Under the pieces are notes generated by a model, which worked only from the letters and a program-made list of their open reading frames with translations, had not been told where the DNA came from and did not search any database. Positions 18,858-27,816 of a stretch of 64,000 nt of DNA are shown piece after piece. The position numbers and the translations under genes are program-made. Source of the DNA: Acuticoccus mangrovi. Its GTDB lineage: Bacteria; Pseudomonadota; Alphaproteobacteria; Rhizobiales; Amorphaceae. Every line of letters starts with the position of its first letter. The stretch's first letter is position 1. The stretch lies in NCBI RefSeq assembly GCF_016411865.1, contig NZ_JAEKJA010000003.1, forward strand, positions 186,001 through 250,000, written 5' to 3'.

Positions 18858-19801
18858 CAGCGCAGCCTCGGGTCGAGCAGCGTCTGGACGACGTCGGCGG
18901 CGAGGTTGAAGAGCACGTAGGCCGCCGCCACCACCAGCACCCCGCCCTGCACCAGCAGGATGTCGCGCGTCGCGATGGCGTTGACGAGCATTGAGCCGAT
19001 GCCCGGCCACTGGAACACCGTCTCGACGTAGACCGCGCCGCCGAGCACGAAGCCCGCCTGGATGCCGATGACCGGCACCACCGCGACGAGCGCCGCCACG
19101 AAGGCGTGCCGGAAGATCACCCGCCGCTCGCGCAGCCCCTTGGCGCGGGCGGTGCGGATATAGTCCTGCCGCAGCACCTCCAGCATCGCGGTGCGGGTGA
19201 GGCGGGCGATGACGCCCGTCGCCACCACCGCCAGCGTGACCGCCGGCAGGACGAGATGCCGGAGAATGTCGAGCGGCCCGCCGCCGCCGTAGATCGCCAC
19301 CATGCCGCTCGCGGGAAACAGGCGCCAGGTGACGGCGAAGAGGAGGATCAGCAGGAGCCCCAGCCAGAAGGCCGGCATCGAGATGCCGACGAGCACCAGG
19401 AAGGTGACGATGCGATCGGTCCAGCCATATTGGCGCACGGCCGAGACGACGCCGGCGAGAAGGCCGAGGACGCTCGCGAGCACCAGCGCCGTGCCGGCGA
19501 GGAGAAGGGTCGCCGACAGGCGCTCCATCACCTCGTCGATCACCGGCCGGTTGAGCGCGTAGGAGCGGCCGAAGTCGCCGTGGAAGAGGTTGGTGATCCA
19601 GACGAGATATTGCTCGACCAGTGAGCGGTCGAGGCCGAGCTGGCGGTTGAGACGCTCGACATTCTCGGGCGTCGCATAGGAGCCGAGGATCGCCGTCGCC
19701 GGATCGCCCGGGATCATCGCCATGATCAGGAAGACGATGATGGTGAGGCCGAACAGCACCGGGACCGCCGCGAGGAGACGCTTTGCGACGTAGGCGATCA
19801 T
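18857..19801 (-). CDS. Peptide/nickel-type ABC transporter permease (DppB/OppB-like)
   Basis: A 314-residue inner-membrane protein with the standard six-helix DppB layout. It opens with MIAYVAKRLLAAVPVLFGLTI, has the conserved GLDRSLVEQY region and the cytoplasmic EAA loop DYIRTARAKGLRERRVIFRHA, and ends QTLLDPRLR. It pairs with the permease half of the next gene to form the channel. It starts directly after the MmcQ-like gene (one base between) and is translationally linked to the fusion gene through TGATG. Confidence 0.93.
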   Translation of the reverse strand: MIAYVAKRLLAAVPVLFGLTIIVFLIMAMIPGDPATAILGSYATPENVERLNRQLGLDRSLVEQYLVWITNLFHGDFGRSYALNRPVIDEVMERLSATLLLAGTALVLASVLGLLAGVVSAVRQYGWTDRIVTFLVLVGISMPAFWLGLLLILLFAVTWRLFPASGMVAIYGGGGPLDILRHLVLPAVTLAVVATGVIARLTRTAMLEVLRQDYIRTARAKGLRERRVIFRHAFVAALVAVVPVIGIQAGFVLGGAVYVETVFQWPGIGSMLVNAIATRDILLVQGGVLVVAAAYVLFNLAADVVQTLLDPRLR

Positions 19802-19802
19802 G

Positions 19803-20144
19803 TCAGCCCTCCACCAGCGCGCCGAGGCGCTTGGGCGCGATCAGGCGGTAGCTGCGCCGCACCAGCACGGCGACCTCCTCGAAGTCGCAGTCTGCGTCGA
19901 GCATCATGCCGACCCAGCCCTTGGGGCCTACATAGGGCGGACGGAAGAAGCGGTCAGGGTCGGCGCCGGTCAGGATCTCCTGCGAGCCCGGCGGCGCCTT
20001 GAGCCACACCGCCGGACGCCCCTCCCGTTCGCGCGGCATCGCGAAGATGCGGTTGCGCACCCGATAGGTGATGCCGCCGAAGGCCGGCACCAGGGTGGCC
20101 TCCGGCAGGGCGAGGCAGATGGTCTCGAGCCTCGCCGCGGGCAT
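19803..20144 (-). CDS. MmcQ/YjbR family protein (DUF419-like)
   Basis: A 113-residue protein with the small double-wing fold family pattern: an N-terminal helix (ARLETICLALPEATLVPAFGG), YRVRNRIFAM, AVWLKAPPG, then KGWVGMMLDADCDFEEVAVLVRRSYRLIAPKRL. These proteins have a DNA-binding-like or CyaY-like fold, but no biochemical role is established. It lies between the binding-protein gene (2-base gap) and the DppB gene (one-base gap) inside the ABC operon, so it is certainly co-transcribed. It may be a regulator or a passenger; the sequence does not decide. Confidence 0.8.
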   Translation of the reverse strand: MPAARLETICLALPEATLVPAFGGITYRVRNRIFAMPREREGRPAVWLKAPPGSQEILTGADPDRFFRPPYVGPKGWVGMMLDADCDFEEVAVLVRRSYRLIAPKRLGALVEG

Positions 20145-20146
20145 CG

Positions 20147-21703
20147 TCAGTTCTTCGCAACCTCCTGCAGCATCAGGAAGAAGGAGGGTTGGAGCTTGAA
20201 GTTCTCCACCCGATCGCTGGTCACGGCATTCTGCTTCCAGTTGGCGACGAACACCCAGGGGGCGTCGTCGACCACGATCTCCTGCATCTCCTTGTAGAGC
20301 TTGGCCCGCTCGTCCTGATCGGTGCTGCGGCGCGCGGCTTCGAGCAGCTCGTCGACCTGCGGGTTCGAATAGTAGCCGGAGTTGAAGCCGCCTTTATCGG
20401 GGAAGGCGGCGGTGCGCAGCGTCAGAAAGGGCAGCGTGTCGGGATCGTTGGTCATCCAGGCCATCTCGGCCATGTCGGCCTTGCCTTCGAGGCCCGGGTT
20501 CACCTCGCCGAGGAAGGTGTTCCACTCGTAGGTCTCGATCCTGGTGGGCATGCCGACGGCTTCGAGATCGGCCTGGATGGCGGTTCCCATCGCCACCGGG
20601 TCGAGCATGCCCGAGCCGCCCTCCGTCACGTAGAAGGTGAGCGGCGCACCGTCGTAGCCGGCCTCGTCGAGCAGCGCCTTCGCCTTGTCGGGATCGTGGG
20701 GATAGGGCTCGAGGCCGTCGTCGTGCGCCCAGGCGAAGGCGGGCGGCGTCGGCCCGGCCGCGATCTCGGCCGTACCCTGGAGGATGTTCTCCACCAGCGC
20801 CTGCTTGTCGATGGCGTAGTTCGCGGCCTGCCGCACCCGCTTGTCGGCGAACGGCCCCTCCTTGGCGTTGAGGATCAGGAACCAGAGGTGCGGCCCGGCC
20901 TGCTCGTAGACGGTGAAGGCGGGATCGTCGCGGAAGGTGGCGACGGCGTCGGGCGGCGTCTCCACCATCACGTCGATGCCGCCGGAAAGCATTTCGGCGA
21001 GGCGGGTGTTGGCGTCGGTGATCGGCCGGAAGACCACCGCCTGGAGCGGCGGAGCCCCGCCCCACCAGTCCGCATTCTTCTCCACCACCACGCGCGAGTT
21101 GGGCTGCCACTCGACGAACTTGAAGGCGCCGGTGCCGGACGGATGGCGGCCGAAATCCTTGCCGTACTCCTCCACCGCCGCCGGCGACACGATGAGCCCC
21201 GTCGGATAGGCAAGGTTCGACAGGAACGGCGCGTAGGGCTCCTTCAGCGTGAACACCACGGTGTGCGCGTCCTTCGCCTCCACCGTGTCGATCGCCGAGA
21301 AGAAGAAGGACAGCGGGAACGGGCCGGTGTCGTGGAAGGGATGGCTCTCGTCGAGCATGCGCTCGAAGTTGAACACCACCGCCTCCGCGTCGAACGGGGT
21401 GCCGTCGTGGAAGGTCACCCCGCCGCGCAGGGTGAAGGTGTAGGTCGTGCCGTCGTCCGAGACCTCGTAGCTCTCGGCGAGCGCCGGCTCCACCTCCAGC
21501 GTCCCGTCCTTGAAGCGCACGAGACCGTCGTAGAGGTTCACCAGGATGCGGAAGTCGTTGACCGCGGTGACGGCGTGAGGATCGAGCGACTTGGGCTCGG
21601 CGATCTGCCCCACCACGAGGACGCCGGGGGGCGTCTGCGCCATCGCGGGGGCGGTCAGGACGATGCCCAACGCGGCGGCGACTGCGGCCAGGAAGCGTTT
21701 CAT
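20147..21703 (-). CDS. ABC transporter substrate-binding protein, family 5 (peptide/nickel type)
   Basis: A 518-residue periplasmic protein. It has a clear signal peptide (MKRFLAAVAAALGIVLTAPAMAQ), then the family 5 pattern: LVVGQIAEPKSLDPH, the conserved TFTLRGGVTFHDGTPFDAEAV, and ADVxxN-like repeats of the large two-lobed fold. The start was chosen at this ATG because the signal peptide begins there, although the frame is open 51 bases further. It is the first gene of the importer operon, divergent from a carbamoylase/hydantoinase-type amidohydrolase. That neighbour suggests the solute could be a modified peptide, ureido compound or amide, but the ligand cannot be read from the sequence. 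Confidence 0.92.
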   Translation of the reverse strand: MKRFLAAVAAALGIVLTAPAMAQTPPGVLVVGQIAEPKSLDPHAVTAVNDFRILVNLYDGLVRFKDGTLEVEPALAESYEVSDDGTTYTFTLRGGVTFHDGTPFDAEAVVFNFERMLDESHPFHDTGPFPLSFFFSAIDTVEAKDAHTVVFTLKEPYAPFLSNLAYPTGLIVSPAAVEEYGKDFGRHPSGTGAFKFVEWQPNSRVVVEKNADWWGGAPPLQAVVFRPITDANTRLAEMLSGGIDVMVETPPDAVATFRDDPAFTVYEQAGPHLWFLILNAKEGPFADKRVRQAANYAIDKQALVENILQGTAEIAAGPTPPAFAWAHDDGLEPYPHDPDKAKALLDEAGYDGAPLTFYVTEGGSGMLDPVAMGTAIQADLEAVGMPTRIETYEWNTFLGEVNPGLEGKADMAEMAWMTNDPDTLPFLTLRTAAFPDKGGFNSGYYSNPQVDELLEAARRSTDQDERAKLYKEMQEIVVDDAPWVFVANWKQNAVTSDRVENFKLQPSFFLMLQEVAKN

Positions 21704-21828
21704 GGCGCTCTCCGTGTCTGCAATTTGAACCGAACCAACCACGTTTCGTTGCAATACATCAACCTTGCGGCCCGCGACGGGGAATGCTGGATGGGGCCGA
21801 CGATGCCGCGAACCGACGGGACGGAGCC

Positions 21829-23067
21829 ATGACGACCGCCAAGCCGACCCCGGATTCGGCGCGCCTGAGGGCCCTCTTCGACGCCGTCAACGCCTTCGGC
21901 CTCGACGCCGAGACCGGCGGCTTCGACCGTCCCGCCTTCAGCCCCGCCGACATGGAGGCCCGCGCCTTCTTCGCCGACGAGATGCGCCGCGACGGGCTCG
22001 AGGTGGCGATGGATGGGGCCGGCAACGTCTGCGGCCGCTTCGGTCCGGCGGCGGGGCCGGTGGTGATGATCGGCTCCCACCTCGACACCGTCCCTTCGGG
22101 CGGCGCGTTCGACGGGACGGTCGGCTGTGCGGTGGCGCTCGAGTGCGTGCGGGCGCTGCGCGACGCGCAGATCGTGCCGCGCGTCGCCGTGGAGGTGGTG
22201 GCGACGGCCGACGAGGAGGGTCGGTTCGGCGGCATGCTCGGCTCGCAGGCGCTGGTGGGCACGGCGTCACCCGCCTGGGTGGAGCGCGCGCGGGACGCCG
22301 ACGGCGTGCGCCTCGCCGACGCGATGCGCGCGGCGGGCCTCGATCCCGCCGCCATTCCCTCGGCGCGGCGAGCGCCCGGCAGCGTCGCCGCCTTTCTCGA
22401 GATGCACATCGAGCAGGGCCCGGTGCTCGAGGCGGAGGGGCTGCCGATCGGGCTCGCCAACGTCGTGTCGGGCGTCTGCGTCCTCGCCGTCACCCTCACC
22501 GGCACCGCCAACCACTCCGGCACCACCCCCATGGACCTGCGCCGCGACGCCTTCACCGGCCTCGCCAAGGTGGGAGCCGCCCTCCCCGGCCTCGCCCGGC
22601 GCGGCACCCGGGAGACGCGCCTCACCATCGGCCACGTCGAGCTCGTCCCGAACGCACCGCACACGATCGCCGGAGAGGCGCACTTCACCGTCATCATCCG
22701 CGACACCGACCGCACCGCCGTCCGCGTGATGAAGGCGGAGGTGGAGGGCCTCGTCGACCGCGTCGCCGAGGAGCACGATCTCGGCGTCCACTTCGACGAG
22801 CGGAGCTGGATCGATCCGACGCCGCTCGACGCCAACCTCCTCGCCACGGTGCAGGCCGAGGCCGCCGCGCTCGGCCTGCCGGCGAAGCCGATGGCCTCGG
22901 GCGCCGGCCACGATGCGCAGACGATGGCCGCTCTCTGCCCCTCCGCTCTGGTGTTCGTACCGAGCCGGGACGGCATCAGCCACGCCCCGCAGGAGTGGAC
23001 CGACTGGGCCGACATCGAGCGCGGCGCCCTCCTGATGCTGCGCACCCTCGCGACCCTCGTCGCCTGA
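21829..23067 (+). CDS. Zn-dependent hydantoinase/carbamoylase family amidase (M20 fold)
   Basis: A 412-residue enzyme of the group containing N-carbamoyl-L-amino-acid hydrolase, allantoate amidohydrolase and beta-ureidopropionase. Metal-binding motifs are GSHLDTVPSGG, TADEEGRFGG, EMHIEQGPVLE and GAGHDAQTMA, in the usual order; the dimerisation domain has TGTANHSGTTPMDLRRDA. It hydrolyses a carbamoyl or ureido C-N bond in the cytoplasm. The ATG preceded by GGGACGGAG is chosen over an in-frame ATG 45 bases upstream. It is divergent from the family 5 ABC importer and upstream of a TRAP transporter, so it probably acts on an imported nitrogen compound. The precise substrate is not identifiable. 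Confidence 0.88.
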   Translation: MTTAKPTPDSARLRALFDAVNAFGLDAETGGFDRPAFSPADMEARAFFADEMRRDGLEVAMDGAGNVCGRFGPAAGPVVMIGSHLDTVPSGGAFDGTVGCAVALECVRALRDAQIVPRVAVEVVATADEEGRFGGMLGSQALVGTASPAWVERARDADGVRLADAMRAAGLDPAAIPSARRAPGSVAAFLEMHIEQGPVLEAEGLPIGLANVVSGVCVLAVTLTGTANHSGTTPMDLRRDAFTGLAKVGAALPGLARRGTRETRLTIGHVELVPNAPHTIAGEAHFTVIIRDTDRTAVRVMKAEVEGLVDRVAEEHDLGVHFDERSWIDPTPLDANLLATVQAEAAALGLPAKPMASGAGHDAQTMAALCPSALVFVPSRDGISHAPQEWTDWADIERGALLMLRTLATLVA

Positions 23068-23190
23068 GCCCTTCCGCGAAAAAATGCGCTGACCGTCATG
23101 CCCGCGACCGCTATCGTCTGCTGAGATGCTCCGGGACAGGGGCCAACGAGACGATCGGGCAAGAACCCGACGCGGATGGGAGGACGTGCG

Positions 23191-24201
23191 ATGACGCGAC
23201 GTACGAGGATGGCGCTCGCCGCAGCGCTGGGGCTCGCCGGATTGACGGCGCCCGCCGGCGCGGCCGAGATCGAGCTGAAGCTCGCCCACTTCCTGCCGAC
23301 GGCCAACGGCATGCACCACACCTTCATGGAGCCGTGGGCGCGGGCGCTCGAGGAGTGCTCCGGCGGCAAGGTGGCGGTGGAGATCTTTCCCGGCGGCACG
23401 CAGCTCGGCAACGTCGCCAAGCTGCACGACGCGGTCCGGCGCGGCGTGGTCGACATCGCCCACGGCCTCTCCGGCCTGCCGGGCGGCCGCTTCGAGCGCA
23501 CCCGCATCGCCGAGCTGCCGTTTCTGTTCTCCTCCGCCGGCGAGGCGAGCGAAGCCCTCTGGGCGCTCTATCCGGACTATCTCGCGCCCGACTATGAGGG
23601 GCTGAAGGTGCTCGCGATCCACGCCCACAACCCGGGGCAGTTCCACACCACCACCGCCTCGGTGACGCGGCCGGAAGACCTGCGGGGCCTGCGCCTGCGC
23701 TTTCCGACGGCGGCCGGCCGGGCGATGATCGAAGCGCTCGGCGGCACCCCGGTGGGCCTGCCCCCCGGCGAGGTCTACGAGAACGCCGAGAAGGGCGTGA
23801 TCGACGGGGCCGTCTTCACCTGGGAGACGATGGCCTCCTTCAACCTCGCCGAGGTGATGAAGCACCACCTCGACGCCGGCGCCTACGTCACTACATTCTG
23901 GTTCGCCATGAACGAGGACACCTACGAAAGCCTGCCCGACGACGTGAAGCAGTGTGTCGACGACCTGTCGGGCGATGCTCTCGCCGCCAAGTTCGGCCCC
24001 TGGTGGGACGAGTGGGACGCGATCGGCCTCGAGCGCGTCAAGGCGGAGGGCCACGAGATCGTCGTGCTCGGCGAGGCCGACCGGGCCGCCTGGCGCGACC
24101 GGCTGCAACCGATGATCGAAGCCTACCTCGCCGAGCTCGAGGAAAAGGGCATCAACGCGCGCGAGATCTACGCCGCGATGCAGGAAAGGGCGGGCGAATA
24201 A
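23191..24201 (+). CDS. TRAP transporter solute-binding protein DctP family
   Basis: A 336-residue exported protein. The signal peptide (MTRRTRMALAAALGLAGLTAPAGA) is followed by the DctP fold: LKLAHFLPTANGMHH, VEIFPGGTQLGN, VDIAHGLSGLPGGRF and LRLRFPTAAGRAMIEALGGTPV, which includes the arginine that usually binds the substrate carboxylate. The start codon is preceded by GGGAGGACG; an in-frame ATG 15 bases upstream overlaps that site and is less likely. It is first of a dctPQM set. The ligand is probably an organic acid; its identity is unknown. Confidence 0.92.
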   Translation: MTRRTRMALAAALGLAGLTAPAGAAEIELKLAHFLPTANGMHHTFMEPWARALEECSGGKVAVEIFPGGTQLGNVAKLHDAVRRGVVDIAHGLSGLPGGRFERTRIAELPFLFSSAGEASEALWALYPDYLAPDYEGLKVLAIHAHNPGQFHTTTASVTRPEDLRGLRLRFPTAAGRAMIEALGGTPVGLPPGEVYENAEKGVIDGAVFTWETMASFNLAEVMKHHLDAGAYVTTFWFAMNEDTYESLPDDVKQCVDDLSGDALAAKFGPWWDEWDAIGLERVKAEGHEIVVLGEADRAAWRDRLQPMIEAYLAELEEKGINAREIYAAMQERAGE

Positions 24202-24229
24202 GGGCCCGCTTTCGGACACGTTGACCGCC

Positions 24230-24763
24230 ATGTCTCTGATCCGCTCGGTCGTCGACCGGCTGTTCCTCGTCGCGGCGACGCTCGCTTTCCTGGCGATCGT
24301 CGCCGCGATGGGGCTGACGGTGGCCGACATCGTGCTGCGCCTCGCGGCGCGGATCACCGCGCTCGCCGGCGGGCGCCCCGGCTGGGCGGTGCCCGGTCTC
24401 GTCGACCTCACGCAGCTTGCGGTGATGACGGCGGCATCGCTCGCGATCGCCGTCGCCTTCCACCGCGGCACCCACGTGGCGGTGGATCTCCTCACGAGCG
24501 GGCTGCCGACGGGGACGCGGCGGCTTCTCGCCGTGGTGGCGGCCCTCGGCGGGGCGGCGCTCGCCGCCCTCTGCCTCTATACCGGTGTCGGCGAGATGCG
24601 GGCGCAGCTTCAATACACCACCCTCTCGGCCACCCTCGGCATCTCCTACGTGTGGTACTGGGTGCCGCTGATCGCGGGGCTCGCCCTCTCGGTGATCGCC
24701 GCCCTCCTCGCCGCGGTGGAGCTGTGGCTCGGGACGCGCCCCATGCAGCTCGGCGATGTCTGA
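24230..24763 (+). CDS. TRAP transporter small permease DctQ
   Basis: A 177-residue membrane protein with four predicted helices. It has the usual DctQ pattern of LTQLAVMTAASLAIAVAFHRGTHV, where the H-RG-HV stretch follows the second helix, and YVWYWVPLIAGL near the C-terminus. It lies between the binding protein and the large permease; its end overlaps the dctM start by 8 bases. A TTG three codons upstream is an alternative start. It links the solute-binding protein to the large subunit in the inner membrane. Confidence 0.88.
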   Translation: MSLIRSVVDRLFLVAATLAFLAIVAAMGLTVADIVLRLAARITALAGGRPGWAVPGLVDLTQLAVMTAASLAIAVAFHRGTHVAVDLLTSGLPTGTRRLLAVVAALGGAALAALCLYTGVGEMRAQLQYTTLSATLGISYVWYWVPLIAGLALSVIAALLAAVELWLGTRPMQLGDV

Positions 24764-26057
24764 TCCGCTCGTCGGCCTGCTGGGCTTCGTCGTCGCCCTC
24801 GCGCTCATCCTCGTCGGCATGCCGGTCGCGGTGGCGCTCGGGCTCGTCGGCGCGGTGGGGTTCGCCATCCTCAACGGCGTGTCGGGGGCGGCCTTCGTCC
24901 TCGCCTCCGCCCCGTTCGAGGCGATGTTTCCCTACACCCTCTCCGTCATCCCGCTGTTTCTGCTGATGGGCGTGTTCGCCGCCCGCTGCGGCCTCTCGCG
25001 CGATCTCTACTCCGCCGCCGACGCGCTGGTGGGGCGGCTGCGGGGTGGCTTGGCGCTCGCCACCATCGTGGCGTCGGCCGCCTTCGGGGCGATCTGCGGC
25101 TCCTCGCTCGCGACGGTCGCCACCATCGGTCGCGTCGCGGTGCCGGAGATGCGGGCCGCGGGCTACGACGACCGCCTCTCCGCCGCGAGCATCGCCGCCG
25201 GCGGGACGCTCGGCGTCCTCATCCCGCCGTCGATCCTTCTCGTGATCTACGGGATCCTCACCGAGCAATCGATCGGCGCGCTGTTTTCCGCGGCGATCAT
25301 CCCGGGGCTCCTCGCGACCCTCCTCTACGGTCTGTCGGTCGCCATTCAGGTGCGGCTGATGCCCGAGCTCGCCGGACCGCCCCGCGCACTCGGCCGCCGC
25401 GAGCGTCGCGCCGACGTGCTCGCCGCCTGGCCCGCGGCGCTGATCTTCGCGGTGGCGATCGGCGGCATCCAGTTCGGCCTGTTCTCGCCCACCGAGGCGG
25501 CGGCCGTCGGGGCGGCGGGGGCGCTGCTCGTCGCCCTCGCCCGCCGCGCGCTCACCCGCCCGATCCTCGGCGCCGCGGTGATGGAGGTGGTCTCCACCAC
25601 CGGCATGGTGTTCTTCATCATCGTCGGCGCCACACTGTTCAACTTCTTCGTCGAGACGGCGGGACTGCCGCAATATCTCGTCGGCGCCATCGCCGAGAGC
25701 GGCTTCTCGGCGGGGACGGTGCTCCTCCTCGTCATCGTCTTCTATCTGGTGCTCGGCTGTTTCATGGACTCCATGGCCATGATCTTCCTCACCGTGCCGT
25801 TCATCTTTCCGGTCGTGACGGCGATGGGCTACGACCCGATCTGGTTCGGCATCCTGGTGGTGACGGTGGCCGAGATCGGTCTCATCACCCCGCCGATCGG
25901 CATGAACCTCTTCGTGCTGCAGGGGGTCGCGCCGGACCTCGCCTCGCGCACGGTGATGCGCGGCGTGGTCCCCTTCCTCATCGCCGACGCGGTGCGCCTC
26001 GCCCTCCTCGTGGCGGTGCCGTCGCTCGCGCTCTGGCTCCCCTCGACGATGCGATGA
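24756..26057 (+). CDS. TRAP transporter large permease DctM
   Basis: A 433-residue membrane protein with about 12 helices. Conserved DctM signatures include GICGSSLATVATIGRVAVPEM-like residues, SIAAGGTLGVLIPPSILLVIYG, GLFSPTEAAAVGA and GLITPPIGMNLFVLQG. It carries the ion-coupled substrate pathway and works with the two preceding genes. It ends 3 bases before the convergent stop codon of a TetR gene. Confidence 0.95.
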   Translation: MSDPLVGLLGFVVALALILVGMPVAVALGLVGAVGFAILNGVSGAAFVLASAPFEAMFPYTLSVIPLFLLMGVFAARCGLSRDLYSAADALVGRLRGGLALATIVASAAFGAICGSSLATVATIGRVAVPEMRAAGYDDRLSAASIAAGGTLGVLIPPSILLVIYGILTEQSIGALFSAAIIPGLLATLLYGLSVAIQVRLMPELAGPPRALGRRERRADVLAAWPAALIFAVAIGGIQFGLFSPTEAAAVGAAGALLVALARRALTRPILGAAVMEVVSTTGMVFFIIVGATLFNFFVETAGLPQYLVGAIAESGFSAGTVLLLVIVFYLVLGCFMDSMAMIFLTVPFIFPVVTAMGYDPIWFGILVVTVAEIGLITPPIGMNLFVLQGVAPDLASRTVMRGVVPFLIADAVRLALLVAVPSLALWLPSTMR

Positions 26058-26060
26058 GGC

Positions 26061-26666
26061 TCAGTTCGACAGCGCCGGCGTGGGCTGCGGTGCGAGCGAG
26101 AGGACGAGATCCGTCATCGTCTCGATGATGGCCTCCATCTTCTCCATGTTGACGCCCATGTAGGAGCGGACGGCAAAACCGTCGAAACCCATCAGGATGA
26201 TGTGGGCGACATTGCGGCAGGCGTCCCGATCCACCCCCCGGCGATCGAGCGCCGTCTCGATGGTGGCGGCGAGGCGGTCCTCGCACCAGTCGAGCAGGTG
26301 CGTACTATCGAGCTCGCCGCGTGGGGTGGTCGACACCGCCTGCATCAAGTTGCTGGCGAAGAAGGAGTAGTCCTCGGGAATGTCGAGCCAGATGACCTCG
26401 ACGATGCGACGGACGCGCATCCGCCGGTCCGCGAGGGTCTGGACCTCGGCATCGAGCCCGTCGAGCCGCTCCTTCATCCACGGCTCGTAGAGGGCGTAGA
26501 ACAGCGCAAGCTTCGATTTGAAGTAGACGTAGATGCCGGACGGCGCCACGCCGGCCATCCGGCCGATCTCCGACACCGAGGTCCCGACATACCCCTTTGT
26601 CAGAAACAGATTGTACGCTGCCTCGAGGATCGATTCGCGCACCTCCGCCTTCTTCACCTGGACCAT
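26061..26666 (-). CDS. TetR/AcrR family transcriptional regulator
   Basis: A 201-residue repressor-type protein. The N-terminal helix-turn-helix is clear (ESILEAAYNLFLTKGYVGTS, then ISEIGRMAGVAPSGIYVYFKSK-like residues); the C-terminal ~140 residues form a helical ligand domain with no recognised ligand motif. The ATG before VQVKKAEVRES is chosen because it fits the family's normal length; the frame is open 30 codons further upstream. It converges on the TRAP genes and may regulate them or the adjacent small gene across the 338-base upstream region. The target is not shown by the sequence. Confidence 0.85.
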   Translation of the reverse strand: MVQVKKAEVRESILEAAYNLFLTKGYVGTSVSEIGRMAGVAPSGIYVYFKSKLALFYALYEPWMKERLDGLDAEVQTLADRRMRVRRIVEVIWLDIPEDYSFFASNLMQAVSTTPRGELDSTHLLDWCEDRLAATIETALDRRGVDRDACRNVAHIILMGFDGFAVRSYMGVNMEKMEAIIETMTDLVLSLAPQPTPALSN

Positions 26667-27004
26667 TACGCAATCCTGACTGGCGTCGATAAAGACGATG
26701 TGCCGATCATCCGCCACCTGCACAGAATCGCTGGTCCGAGACCCACACGATAACATTCGGAGGGGGTCACCTGTCCTATTGTCAAGTTAAAATGGAGCAA
26801 TACGGCCTTAAACATGAACGAAATAAGGCAAAAATGCGTCAAGACGCCCCAATCTCGATGAAAGCGAGGGTTGGCCCCGCTTGTTTGCCGCCTGAAGGAG
26901 AAGTGGTCAGCCTGTGACGACGGTCACGTGTGGCGCGGCGCCGCACCGCCATCTTCCTCGTGTCGCCGGACGAACCGGCAACGGAAACCCCGAGGAAGAC
27001 GACA
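26667..27004. other. Intergenic region between the TetR gene and a small exported protein gene
   Basis: About 340 bases separating divergent genes, with an AT-richer middle (about 26770-26835, including GTTAAAATGGAGC and AATAAGGCAAAAATG). It should contain the TetR promoter and the promoter of the downstream small gene, but no unambiguous operator palindrome was read. GAGGAAGACG gives the ribosome-binding site of the downstream gene. Confidence 0.4.
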
Positions 27005-27346
27005 ATGACCATCAAGACCCGCATCATCGCTTTCGGCACCGCCACCATCATCGGCCTCGGTGCCCTCACCGCCGCCGGCACCGCCGGGGCCGCTCCCCTC
27101 GCCGCCAGCGCGGCCGCGCAGACGGTCGACACCAACATCGTTAAGGTCGGCGGCCATCGCCATCACGGTCATCACGGTCACCACGGCCGCCACGGTCATG
27201 GCTACGGCCATCGCTACCGGCCCGGCTACGTGTACTATCCGGGAGCCTATCGGCCGATCTACCGGGACTGCTTCTTCAAGAGCGTCCGCGTATGGGACCC
27301 CTACTACGGCGGCTACTATGTGGAGCGCCGCAAGGTCTGCCGCTGA
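27005..27346 (+). CDS. Small exported His/Gly/Tyr-rich protein
   Basis: A 113-residue protein not assigned to a named family. It has a signal-peptide-like start (MTIKTRIIAFGTATIIGLGA, Ala-rich cleavage region). A histidine-rich low-complexity segment (repeats of HGHH, HHGRHGHGYGH) follows, then an aromatic tail with two cysteines (RDCFFKSVRVWDP ... RRKVCR). Histidine repeats could bind metal, and the two cysteines could form a disulfide. It is monocistronic: a strong terminator follows directly. The role is unknown. Similar short GHRHY-rich exported proteins are common in Hyphomicrobiales. Confidence 0.75.
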   Translation: MTIKTRIIAFGTATIIGLGALTAAGTAGAAPLAASAAAQTVDTNIVKVGGHRHHGHHGHHGRHGHGYGHRYRPGYVYYPGAYRPIYRDCFFKSVRVWDPYYGGYYVERRKVCR

Positions 27347-27366
27347 GCCCCCGCCGTCGACAAACG

Positions 27367-27395
27367 GGCCGCCCCCTTCCGGGCGGCCTTTTTTT
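27367..27395 (+). terminator. Intrinsic terminator after the His-rich small gene
   Basis: GGCCGCCC (27367-27374) pairs perfectly with GGGCGGCC (27381-27388) around a 6-base loop, followed by seven T residues. This is the clearest intrinsic terminator in the window. Confidence 0.93.
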
Positions 27396-27504
27396 CGTGC
27401 GCGCCCGCGCGCCGGCCGAAGCGCCACGCCATGACCTCCGTCACACCGTCCCGGCCCGTCCCACCTTAGCTCAGGGGTCCGCACCCTCTCTCGTGGAGAC
27501 GATC

Positions 27505-27804
27505 ATGACCCGCCTCGTTGCCTTCGCCCTCACCACGGGCATCGCCGTCGGCCTTCTCGCGATCGCCGGCTCACCCGCCGGCGCCGCCCTCCTCGGTGGC
27601 GGCTCCAAGACCCTCGCCCGACCCGGGCTCCTCGTCGTGCAGAACCCGCGCCACAGTGGCTATCCCGGGCCGAACATCGATCCCGACCCGGGCCCCTTCA
27701 CCCCCTCGCGCCATTGCAGGAGCGAAGTGGTGGAGGTCGTCGACCCCGACACCGGCGAGATCGTCCTCGAGACGATCCGCGTGTGCCCACGCCCCCGGCT
27801 CTAG
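27505..27804 (+). CDS. Small exported protein of unknown function
   Basis: A 99-residue protein with a signal peptide (MTRLVAFALTTGIAVGLLAI ... GAA). A short mature part follows with NPRHSGYPGPNIDPDPGPF and a C-terminal segment EVVEVVDPDTGEIVLETIRVC, with two cysteines ~35 residues apart. It shows no similarity that I recognise to an enzyme. It lies after the His-rich exported gene beyond a terminator and has its own upstream region of ~110 bases. The two neighbouring small exported proteins share the layout of signal peptide and a near-C-terminal Cys pair, but not obvious sequence identity. Confidence 0.65.
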   Translation: MTRLVAFALTTGIAVGLLAIAGSPAGAALLGGGSKTLARPGLLVVQNPRHSGYPGPNIDPDPGPFTPSRHCRSEVVEVVDPDTGEIVLETIRVCPRPRL

Positions 27805-27816
27805 GCCGCGGGCGCG

